NCBI GenBank assembly: GCA_010909165.1
Contig: VJWM01000118.1
Span: forward strand, 186,001-250,000
Reading direction: 5' to 3'
DNA length: 64,000 nucleotides
From: Anthoceros angustus
Lineage: Eukaryota > Streptophyta > Anthocerotopsida > Anthocerotales > Anthocerotaceae
Part shown: positions 54,947 to 64,000 of the stretch, in pieces
How the letters are laid out: every line of letters starts with the position of its first letter
Position numbering within the stretch: position 1 is the first letter of the stretch
Program-made: the position numbers and the translations under genes
The notes under the pieces: generated by a model
Databases searched by the model: none
The model's input: the letters and a program-made list of their open reading frames with translations, nothing else
What the model was told of the DNA's origin: nothing

Positions 54947-57900
54947 ATGAGCATCAACGCGGCTACGGAGCAGTGCAGGTCATGGCAGCAGCTGCGCACA
55001 GGCGGCAGCAACAAGAGCCGCAGAACGCGACAGGTGCCGCAGTTTTTGGAATTCAGTTGCAACGCGTTGCGCCAAAAGCTGCGCTTGAGGCGCTCTGTAT
55101 CAGCCGATGTCGGGAATGCAATCCTGCCGCTGCGCTGTGTCTCCATGGCTACGCCTTGGCGGGACTCGTGGAAGCTGAGCGATGGCAACGATGGGGACGT
55201 GACCAAGCTCAGGCGAAAGGGGGAGTCCCCGTACCCTCTCTCCGATGCCAACGCACGCAGGGTCATTAAGGAGCGGGCCCGCTGGGAGAGCCAGCTCCGC
55301 AAAAATCAAGTATGCGCCCAGATCTGCTCGGATTAGTGCTGAGCATCGGACAGGACAGTGTGCCTGCTTTCTGACTTTACAGCTCTGTGCAGGGATCCGC
55401 TGCGAGAGGAGTGCCGTGGATTAAACGCAGTCCGCAACAAATGCAGGAGTATTTGGCAGACAACAAGTGGCAAGCGCGGTGGAGAAGGCGATACAAGAGG
55501 CATGTGGAATCGGCGATCTCCGCTGTGCGGCAGCTGGCTTCTGTGCCTGCTGGTGAGCTGTATTTCCATTTTAGGACAATGAGAGGTTGGGAAGTTTGCT
55601 AGTAATTGTGGCATGTGTACAGTGAGGATTGTAGTTAAAATTGCAGTTTCATGCAGGTGGAAGGTCTGAGTATGTGATCATTTGTGCAGACAGTGTAGAT
55701 ATAAGTCGAGTGATGCAACCTTGGTTTGGTCTGTTGACATTCCGAGACATGTGCACTGTGCTAAAGGAGCAGCGAGGCTGGAGACCTGCCCGTGATTTTT
55801 TCCAGTGGATGAAGACTCAGGTGCTGCCATGACGCAATCACGGGTGCAGGGTGCTCTAGAAGAGTAGACGTAATTCTATGCAGTCCAGCAATGTGTGGGT
55901 GTCCTTGAACGCTTTCGCCTTCCCTTCTTTTTCAGTTGTCCTTAGTTTTGCAATGTACGTGGTTGCAATAGTGCAGGTGCCATTCAGACCGGGGGTGGTG
56001 GTATATACCATCTTGCTAAGGATTTATGGTGAGGCTGGAAAGATTGATCTTGCAGAGGAGCTGCTGCGGGAGATGGATGAAGAAGAGTGTGAACTGGATG
56101 ATGTGGCATACTCTAGTATAATTCAAGCTTATGGACAGGCAGAAATGTACGATGAGATGCTGTCAACTTATGTCAAGATGCGGGAGAATGGCTTGCTACC
56201 GTCTGCAACTATTTTCACGACCATGATTTATCATCTGTACAAAGCTACACGACTAGCAGATTGTACCACTCTTTGGCAACACCTATTAGAAGCTCGCTTG
56301 GATCCCCTGTATCATACATATACACTCATCATCAACTGTTTCAGAAGGCTACAGCAAGAAGATGCTGCATTAGAAGTATTCAAGCAAATGAAGAGAGCTG
56401 GCTTTGCACCTGATGAACTTCTCTACAACATGGCTATCAGTATGCTGTGTAGACTGGAAAGGTAATTCTTTGACTGAAGAAGGCTGGAGACGGTCTGTGT
56501 TTCATATCACTGCTTGTCTATGAATTTGGTAACATTGGCATTGCCCTTTGCATCTCAGACATGAGGAGGCGTTGAAGACCTTTGAAGCAATGAGGGCTCA
56601 AGGTATCGTTCCAAATAAGTATTCATATGCGTCCATGATGAATATTTGTGGCAAAGCTGGAGACTATCCAGGTGCAGCGGCTTTGTTTTCAGAGATGCGA
56701 GAAAGTGGATGTGCACCAGATGAAGTGATTTACAGCACTGTGATTAGCATGTATGGGAAAGCCCAACTTTTTGCAGAGGCAGAGAAAGTTTTTGAGGAAC
56801 TGATCGAAGCAAGTTTGCTCAGCAGGGAGAAGACTTACGTTATGATGGCTAATTTGCGGCTAAAAGCTGGAAACACCACCGGTGCATTACAGCTCGTTAA
56901 TGAGATGCAGTCCAGGGGCTTACCGATGAGTCAGAATGCTTGGGACACGCTGCTCCTTTGCCATGTGAAACAGATGGACCTGTCAAGTGCGAGGTGTACA
57001 TTTCAAGAAATGACTGATCTAGGAGTTGCAAACATAGTATCGTATACAAATATGATTAATCTATTTGGAGCTCTGCACGATGACAAAGAAGCCGAAAAAT
57101 TGTACATGCGATTGAAAGTGGATAAACTAGTGCCAGATGTAGAATTTTACGGTGCAATGATTAAGGTTTTCTGTACAGCTGGGAAGCTGGATTCTGCTGA
57201 ACAGATGGTTCACGCAATGGAGGAAATGGGTCTGGTTCCCAATGATATTATTAAGACTGTCCTTGCAGCGGCTTATGGGAAAGCAGGTAGGATTACAGAT
57301 GCTGAGGCGTATTTTCGGACCTCTACGGGTGACCCGGCTGCTGTGACCAATATGATAAGCATATTTGACGAGTGTGGAGCGAAGGCAAAAGCCACTGCTT
57401 TGACAAATACGCTGACCAGAGACCTCAACAGCTTGGATTCCAAGACACTGAATTATCTTACAAGGCGTTTTGCAAGAGAAGGTCAGATGTGTCCTGGACT
57501 GTGTTTCCATAATCTCCCTGTTGCATAGCTGGAACGTTTCTCTCACTCCTTTCTGCACTTTGTCATGAGTACTTGCCAGGTGAGTTGCAAAAGGCTAACT
57601 CGGCATATGCTGCTATGGTTGAGCGAGGTCATCAACCTGAAACGAAGACACTTTCTCTGTTGATTCAGCTCTTTACCAAAAAAGGACTAACTGCAAAAGC
57701 AGTAAAGCTCTTTGAGGAAAGACGTGAGGCAGGCCTTCCCCCAAGTGCAGCTCTGTACCAGTCAGCAATCAACATGTACAGCAAAGCAGGCCAGCTTGAT
57801 GAGGCCATCAAGTTGTACAAGGAGGCAGAGTCAGCTGGTGGTGTCACTAATGTCACTGCAAGTATCATGATAAAGGCTTATAGCAAAGCTGGTAAGATCC

Positions 57901-59246
57901 ACTCTTTTTTTTTGTCTTGGTTTAGTTTCTTTCGGAGCAGGCATGACCAATTTCGTCATGGCTGTCAGTTTCATTTTGGCTGTGTTTCTCCCAATCATGC
58001 AGGCATGTTTGATGAACTGACTTCTCTTGTCAAGTCAGCAAGAAGCGCTGGAGTTTCTTTTGATGTGGTGATGTTCAACACCATTATGCAAGCATATCTT
58101 GAAGCTGGTACCTTGTGAACATTGTTTGCCAATGCATAACGTGCTCCTAGGGTTGTACCTGTATTGCAGCGTTCTGGTTCAGATCATTCCATGACGTGGC
58201 TAGGCTTGATGGCATCGTTTGACTTGTTACAGGGAAACCCAGTGTGGCTATGGAGCTCTTTACAGAGATGCAGGATTCTGGCTTAAAGCCTTCTCTCCAA
58301 ACTTATACGACTTTGATAAGGTTGGTCTTGTTTGTGCCTGAAGCGGTTGATTTCGTAAAATGAGGACAGCTGCTGGAAACGGGTTCTTGGCTGTGTCATC
58401 TTCAGTGTGTGCTCGAAGGCAGGAAGGCCGATTGAAGCAGCAAAGTTTTTTGAGTCCCTTAAGAGCTCTGGATGTGGCGTAGACGAAATGGCATACAATC
58501 AGATGATGGACTGCTTTTTGAAAGCTGGTGAGTACCAGCATGGAACCGCCTGTGTAGCAGGTGAGGTGTATTACAGGGGCCTTCTTTTGTTCTTGACTTA
58601 GCAGTATGCTGCTTGCTTCAGGTCGCTACTTGGAGGCAACAGAGGCATTTAAGGAAATGGTAGCAGCTGGCATATCACCATCTGAGGTAAGCGTTCGTCC
58701 TTTCCAGAGATCGTGTTTGTATCTGTCCAGGTTGATACTCACTTTGGCATGTTTCAGGTGACCTTAAACACTCTGATCAAGGTCTACAACAAAGCAGGCC
58801 GTGCAAGTGAAGCAGCAGAAGTTTTCCGCACAATGGAACAGCAAGGGTGTGCCGCAGACCCTGTCACCTACCTCCTTGTTATCTCCACATTCGGAAGACT
58901 GGGAAGGGTGAGGGAGGCGGAAAGTCTACTGGAGAAGATGGAGGAACGGGGGTGGTCCCCTGGCTGTCCCCACTACACTTCTGTGATCCTGGCCTACGGA
59001 GAAGCAAATCTGGTGGATGACGCAATGAGGGTCTTTGCCAAAATGCAGTTTCGTGGAATCAAGGCAGATATCGTGTGTCAAAGGGTCATCCTCAAAATCT
59101 ATCTCAAGGGTGGACTGTTCAAGGACGGTATATCATATTTCGAGCAAATCAAAGATGAGTCCTCCGGCGACGAGAAGATTAGGAATCTGTCATTCGCTCT
59201 CTACCGAGCTGCACGCAGGCCAGTACTGGAGGCGGCTGTGTCTTGA
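54947..59246 (+). CDS. Pentatricopeptide repeat protein, P class, At5g27270/EMB976-like, 11 exons
   Basis: Exons: 54947-55309, 55393-55552, 55657-55820, 55977-56461, 56559-57481, 57580-57891, 58003-58107, 58233-58320, 58406-58527, 58622-58686, 58758-59246. All are GT-AG, phases agree, 1091 residues. N-terminal marks shared with EMB976: PLSDANARRVIKERARWESQ, WIKRSPQQMQEYLADN, LTFRDMCTVLKEQRGWRPAR, FRPGVVVYTILLRIYGEAGK. Then roughly twenty 35-residue repeats follow (for example ALKTFEAMRAQGIVPNKYSY, EAAEVFRTMEQQGCAADPVT). No DYW, E or SMR domain. The Ala/Arg-rich start would fit a plastid transit peptide, and the Arabidopsis protein is embryo-essential and plastid-located. PPR proteins bind single-stranded organelle RNA; the target is not known. 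The 99-bp and similar introns split single repeats. Confidence 0.92.
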
Positions 59247-59366
59247 CCTTTAATGCAGTCGGTTTAACCGAAGTCTCGAGGGAGGCTTTCCAGATTGTGG
59301 CTAATTGGAGGTTTCGGACTGGAAGGGTTTCGTGTGCTGTGGAGGGTGTGGCAGGAGTGGAGATCA

Positions 59367-60569
59367 TTACACAGCGGCAACCGGTGAGTCTGGCGTCTCC
59401 TCATTACCATCCCCCAAAACCTGCAGCCATGCCTGTTCTGTGTGCTGCGTCTGGTTCCGCGGCTTCCTTTCCCTGGCCGCGAAGTTATCGTCATCCCAGT
59501 AGAAAAGCTCACCATTCCTGCTGTAACTACTGAAGGGAACCTCCCACTCGGTGCACCACCACGCGTCTGCCCAGGCGTCGCTCAACGTGGCGCCGCCCTC
59601 GATGGATCCGGCGGGAGGCGAGAAATCAGCCATGCTCGGCACCTGAGCCTCGTGCATCGAATCGTACTCCGAGTCCGTGTCGGAAGAGGTACATTGCGAG
59701 CCGTTCCCATTCGCCGGTGCTTCCTTTCTTTCCTCATCTTCTCGGCACAAAGCGGACGACGCCGCTGAAGCTTCTTTCGAGGAGGAGACGGCGTGGTCGG
59801 CGGCCTTGCTGGTCCAGGCCCGGCGGTGTTCTGCGTCCCGCCATTCCTGCAGCGCGAGCTCCTAACCTGGCGGTGGCCTGGCGTGCGGCCTCGGCCTGCG
59901 CCTCCAGCCGCTGGCCGGCCTCCCGTTCCCCATCCGGCACACACTGAGGAGCCTGTCCAGGGAGGGTTTCCCGTCAGAGGCGGGATCGGAGTCGGGGGGA
60001 GAAGGATGGTGGTGCGTGCATCGGTCTTGCGGCCTGGAGTGCGGCCACAGGCAGTCGAGCACCGCGTAAGAGCCCCAGGTGACGGCCACATCGCAGGGCA
60101 GGGCGCCGTAGGAGTCGGCGATGCCCTTGTCGGCCCCCCGGCTGACGAGAAGCTCCACGATGTCCGGCCGCACATGCTGCGCGGCGAAGTGGAGCGGGGT
60201 TCTTCCGTTGCCGTCCAGCGCGTTGATGAAGCAGCCGCGCTGCAGCAGCGTCCGGGCCAGGTCCGTGTGTCCGCCTCGGGCCGCGTAGTGCAGCGCGGTG
60301 CAGCCCAGGCTGTCTCTGGCCTCCAGGACGTCCTGCATGCTGGCGCTGTGCGCCATGAGCACAGTGGCCACTTCTTCGTGCCCGCACACCAGGGCCCAGT
60401 GCAGCGGCAGGCGCCCCGCCTCGTCCGCCACCATCACTGGCTCTTCTTCCTCCGCCTCCGCCAATATCGCCAGTGTCCGCTCCACATCGTTGTCCCTCAC
60501 CGCCTGGTGCAGTTTTAGCGCGGATTCCATTCCCGTTGCTTCCCCCTCCTCCTGGACCTCCATCTCCAT
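59367..60569 (-). CDS. Ankyrin-repeat protein with acidic C-terminal tail (apparent frame breaks)
   Basis: The ATG at 60567-60569 starts MEMEVQEEGEATGMESALKL. Four ankyrin repeats follow: DEAGRLPLHWALVCGHEEVA, DSLGCTALHYAARGGHTDLA, DGNGRTPLHFAAQHVRPDIV, DSYGALPCDVAVTWGSYAVL. The first frame runs to 59862 but loses protein character after SLDRLLSVC (about 59940). A second frame then gives a helix, EREAGQRLEAQAEAARQA. From about 59860 a third gives LQEWRDAEHRRAWTSKAADH, SSDTDSEYDSMHEAQ, SDAWADAWWCTEWEVPF and FYWDDDNFAARE, stopping at 59367. Joined, these make a continuous helix, so two small base losses (near 59940 and 59863) are likelier than introns. Function: protein-protein binding; partner unknown. 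It converges with the PPR gene, whose stop is 120 bases away. Confidence 0.7.
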
Positions 60570-61003
60570 CCTCGGCGCTCGCAACTCATTACGCCTTGCT
60601 GGACGCAAACAGACGCCTTCATCCTCTCCTGAAACGACCCGAAGTCATTGGAATGACACCCCACCTATGTACATACATTATTACATCCGTAGGTACCCGT
60701 CTGGTGGTAAATTCTTTTTCGCGTTGAATTCTTACTTGCAAGGCAAGTCAAGTCAGTGGAGCCCTTCTATTGTAGGAGCCACATCGCAGTTAGAGGGCTA
60801 AATAGAAATTAGAAGGCTGAGATTACATAGGTACTAACCTAAGGATATGTATTAGGTAGTTTCCTTTAATGTACTTATATAACGGTCTTGGGCTTTGGAT
60901 TGGAGGATAAGTGAGTTTGGGAAGAGCTTATAAAGAGGGAGCTTATGTGCCGTAGCTATTGGAGTGTGGACAATTAACGCTCTTTGTTGTAGTTTTGGTT
61001 GCT

Positions 61004-61004
61004 T

Positions 61005-61083
<79 letters not shown>

Positions 61084-61084
61084 T
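61004..61084. repeat. (ATTT)n microsatellite, copy 1
   Basis: About 20 uninterrupted units of TTTA/ATTT. The second copy of the large repeat has the same tract at 62876-62956, also about 20 units; such equal length is unusual for an old duplication. Confidence 0.95.
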
Positions 61085-61180
61085 GGATTGGTTGCTGAAA
61101 GCGATGTAGTCTAGCATTTCGAGGCCATAACATCTATTAAAAGAATTGTTCGTAAAATAATTTTGTCAATAGAAGAATCG

Positions 61181-61576
61181 ATGGGGACGGAAGCTAAGCT
61201 TGTAGAAGCATCTTTGAATGAAGAAGAGAGAGATGAATGTCCCATATGTTTTCGTGAGCTCGAGGAAAATATAAGGGTGGAGAATTCTCATTATAGATGT
61301 TCTCAATCCTCGCACAAGTTTCATGGGTCTTGTCTTAACACTTGGGTCACTTATTCTGGCAATTGGACTTGCCCTATATGTAGACAACCTCTTACATGCA
61401 CTCACTCTAGATTTTACATCAATATCCGAAAGATTCTTAACTTCATTCTCTTCATGATCCCATATGTGTCTATAACATTTATTCTGAGCTTCTCAACTGA
61501 TTCAATTTTTTCACAGGTTTATGATGCTAATTCCGACGGTGTTATTTATGAAATATTTGCTAACCAATTATTTTAA
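61181..61576 (+). CDS. Small RING-H2 finger protein with a membrane segment
   Basis: 131 residues from the ATG in ATCGATGGGG. The zinc finger starts at residue about 20: CPICFRELEENIRVENSHYR, then CSQSSHKFHGSCLNTWVTYS and TCPICRQPL. The ligands C-x2-C…C-x4-H-x2-H-x2-C…C-x2-C suit a RING-H2-like fold, as in E3 ubiquitin ligases, though the spacing between the third ligand and the His is wider than usual. Residues about 84-104 (ILNFILFMIPYVSITFILSF) form one membrane helix. It sits inside the 1878-bp tandem repeat with an RT-like scrap downstream, so it could be part of a mobile element or a captured host gene. A damaged twin lies at 63052. Confidence 0.6.
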   Translation: MGTEAKLVEASLNEEERDECPICFRELEENIRVENSHYRCSQSSHKFHGSCLNTWVTYSGNWTCPICRQPLTCTHSRFYINIRKILNFILFMIPYVSITFILSFSTDSIFSQVYDANSDGVIYEIFANQLF

Positions 61577-62000
61577 GTGGGTTTCTGTAGCTTGTCCTAT
61601 CCTAGTTTGAGCAATTTATAGATGCAATTTCCATAGCTCTTTAGGCAAGCCCTGGTTAGTCGTAGACTAGAGTTTGTTACACATTGTAAGTTGAAGCATG
61701 AAAGATATTTGACATAATATATCGAATATTATTTTTTTCAATATAAAATCTTGTTAAATCCATTAACTAAATCTGTGATTTTAGCCTTAAAATCTCAATT
61801 GATTGATAGACTGATTTCTCATGTTTTTGATCTCATGCGATCCAAATAAGTCTTCTGTAGATAAGATTGTAACAATAACATGAGGTATGATTTATTGTTC
61901 TTGGGATGACAAACCCGTGCCTCTTTTTGCGTTCTTGAGCTAATCACAAAACGGGCACATATGGTGAGTTTGATGATGTGAGGTAAGATGGAATTACACC

Positions 62001-62400
62001 TGGAGTAGCGGGATGCCTAGATGGCAACATCACCACAGCCACAGTGCTAGAACACACAAGAGCATACAAGGCGGTCTTTGTCCTCTTCACGGACCTCGAG
62101 GCAGCGTTCTAGATTGTGGAAATAGGCCTCGTTTCCAAGATCATCCACCTAACCCCTCTCCACCCCTCGCTCAAGGCTATGTGGTCCGAAATTGTTCGGG
62201 GCGGCACGTCTCTTCAAGGGCCAAAACACCTCTGACGAGATCCTCATTTCCCGATGATTTACAAGAAGGCCACTATGTGCCCTTCAGAGAAGATACGGCA
62301 ACTTGCATGGAAGACTTAAACACCTCCTTGGCCTTTGTCATTGCAAGATTCCTAGCATGCAAAGCTTCTTCCATAGATGACAACATGGCCTAGTTATTGA
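62001..62400 (+). pseudogene. Possible reverse-transcriptase scrap
   Basis: One frame reads EHTRAYKAVFVLFTDLEAAF, a stop, then IVEIGLVSKIIHLTPLHPSL. The F-T-D-L-x-x-A-F pattern after a hydrophobic strand resembles the first catalytic Asp motif of non-LTR reverse transcriptases. It is short, has stops, and no second motif (x-x-D-D) is visible, so this is a weak call. The same piece recurs at 63860-64000. Confidence 0.3.
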
Positions 62401-62875
62401 GAAGCAAGTGTAGGAGGAGGTCCAGGCGAGGGCCATGCACATGTTCTTGAAATTGTATGTTGGGTGATATGTTGGCTTGGCTGCAGGCACTAGAGTGGTT
62501 CCATGAATATCTATGTCAACTCATATTAACGAATTCACTCAAGTGAGTCTTTTCCCTCACATTTTACCTCATATGTTTAAAATTATATTTTGTATTATCC
62601 ATTTTTTAATGTTCTTTTGCCCATCTCTACCTAGTAAATTATAAAATTAAAATAATCCATGCCTAGACCATGGCCAAGTCAGTCCATTCTCTAAGATTCT
62701 TCTCAACCGGGTGGCTAGAAATATATGTTATTTTTGATATTTAAAATTCAAGAATATTAGAAAAGAAAATAGGATAAAGAAAATATTAGATTAGAATGAA
62801 TGAGCTTATAAAGAGGGAGCTTATGTAGCTATTGGGTGTGGACAATTAACGCTCTTTGTTGTAGTTTTGGTTGCT

Positions 62876-62876
62876 T

Positions 62877-62955
<79 letters not shown>

Positions 62956-62956
62956 T
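62876..62956. repeat. (ATTT)n microsatellite, copy 2
   Basis: About 20 uninterrupted ATTT units in the same place of the second large repeat copy. Confidence 0.95.
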
Positions 62957-63051
62957 GGATTGGTTGCTGAAAGCGATGTAGTCTAGCATTTGAGGCCATA
63001 ACATCTATTAAAAGAATTGTTCGTAAAATAATTTTGTCAATAGAAGAATCG

Positions 63052-63428
63052 ATGGGGACTAAGCTTGTAGAAGCATCTTTGAATGAAGAAGAGAGAGATG
63101 AATGTCCCATATGTTTCGTGAGCTCGAGGAAAATATAAGGGTGGAGAATTCTCATTATAGATGTTCTCAATCAAGTTTCATGGGTCTTGTCTTAACACTT
63201 GGGTCACTTATTCGCAATTGGACTTGCCCTATATGTAGACAACCTCTTACATGCACTCACTCTAGATTTTACATCAATATCAGAAGATTCTTAACTTCAT
63301 TCTCTTCATGATCCCATATGTGTCTATAACATTTATTACGAGCTTCTCAACCGATTCAATTTTTTCACGGGTTTATGATGCTAATTCCGACGGTTATTTA
63401 TGAAATATTTGCTAACCAATTATTTTAA
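63052..63428 (+). pseudogene. Damaged second copy of the RING-H2 ORF
   Basis: It aligns with 61181-61576 but lacks six bases after ATGGGGAC, one T in the CPICF region (shifting the frame), seven bases around the finger His (the S-S-H-K part), and two bases before the second CPIC. The Cys codons themselves are still readable across frames. Whether this is real decay or read error is open (see findings). Confidence 0.6.
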
Positions 63429-64000
63429 GTGGGTTTACGTAGCTTGTCCTATCCTAGTTTGAGCAATTTATAGATGCAATTTCCATAGCTCTTTAGGCAA
63501 GCCTCGTGAGACTAGAGTTTATTACACATTGTAAGTTGAAGCATGAAAGATATTTGACATAATATATCGAATATTATTTTTTCAATATAAAATCTTGTTA
63601 AATCCATTAACTAAATCTGTGATTTTAGCCTTAAAATCTCAATTGATTGATAGGCGATTTCTCATGTTTTTGATCTCATGCGATCCAAATAAGTCTTACG
63701 TAGATAAGATTGTAACAATAACATGAGGTATGATTTATTGTTCTTGGGATGACAAACCCGTGCCTCTTTTTGCGTTCTTGAGCTAATCACAAAACGGGCA
63801 CATATGGTGAGTTTGATGATGTGAGGTAAGATGGAATTACACAGGTAGCGGGATGCCTAGATGGCAACATCACCACAGCCACAGTGCTAGAACACACGAA
63901 GAGCATACAAGGCGGTCTTTGTCCTCTTCACGGACCTCGAGAACGCAGCGTTCTAGATTGTGGAAATAGGCCTCGTTTCCAAGATCATCCACCTAACCCC

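Larger units (their letters stand above)
60924..64000. repeat. 1878-bp tandem repeat (second copy cut by the window end)
   Basis: GAGCTTATAAAGAGGGAGCT occurs at 60924 and 62802, and the sequences stay aligned to the window end (64000 equals about 62156). Each copy holds an (ATTT)n tract, a RING-type ORF, an AT-rich spacer and an RT-like scrap. The two copies differ by small indels and three identical CTG-to-ACG changes. Between 62157 and 62801 lies AT-rich unique sequence with no gene. Interval 60610-60923 also has no gene. Confidence 0.85.

Noticed and set aside
59842-59865. Short intron (about 20 bp) between the two ankyrin-gene frames
   Set aside because: GT and AG are present, but plant introns are not that short; a base loss is simpler.
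1-64000. tRNA, rRNA or organellar insertions
   Set aside because: I found no cloverleaf-like box A/B pairs, no rRNA core sequences and no recognisable plastid or mitochondrial genes.

Overview
The window is nuclear DNA of a land plant. Evidence: spliced genes with GT-AG introns, plant-restricted families (HAK/KUP potassium transporter, GIL1/IRKI-type DUF641 protein, EXO70A-type exocyst subunit, chloroplast rhodanese, P-class PPR protein of the At5g27270/EMB976 type), and large Ty3/gypsy LTR retrotransposons. Introns are short (about 70-200 bp) and exons GC-rich. That would suit a seedless plant (bryophyte or lycophyte), but I cannot place the species.

Layout. 1-2018: decayed 3' part of a + strand gypsy element (RNase H, integrase, chromodomain-like tail, putative LTR). 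2942-21681: one minus-strand gypsy element with very long terminal repeats (4446 bp left, 7225 bp right), bounded by the 5-bp target duplication CTTCT and inserted in a ~32-bp minisatellite that continues to about 21965. 22870-26153: HAK/KUP transporter gene, 8 exons, with an in-frame 159-bp tandem duplication. 26154-30758: no intact gene; it holds an inverted exon-like repeat, an EPSP-synthase pseudogene fragment (27693-28136), AT-rich DNA, 68-bp and 24-bp tandem repeats and a possible copia primer-binding site. 30759-40311: a second minus-strand gypsy element (target duplication GATTG) whose 5' portion has been tandemly duplicated, once together with the LTR and 154 bp of host flank. 42637-44007: intronless GIL1-like gene. 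44634-47892 (minus): EXO70A-like gene, 12 exons. 48238-48792: chloroplast-type rhodanese, divergent from EXO70. 49102-49914: unrecognised coiled-coil ORF. 50816-51611 and 53492-54381: two tandem paralogues of a secreted Ala/Pro/Ser-rich, AGP-like repeat protein, both frame-broken. 54947-59246: 11-exon PPR gene. 59367-60569 (minus): ankyrin-repeat gene with two apparent frame breaks. 60924-64000: 1878-bp tandem repeat, each unit carrying an (ATTT)n tract, a small RING-H2/transmembrane ORF and a reverse-transcriptase-like scrap.

The genes do not form a functional cluster; they are ordinary separate plant genes in a repeat-rich setting. The strongest window-wide signal is that near-identical repeat copies differ mostly by small indels and block changes at CTG/CAG/CCG/CGG trinucleotides, while most protein-coding genes are clean. 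I read this as a probable base-calling signature of CHG methylation on transposon DNA. It means many frameshifts in the mobile elements may not be biological. Single-base losses in G runs also break EXO70.
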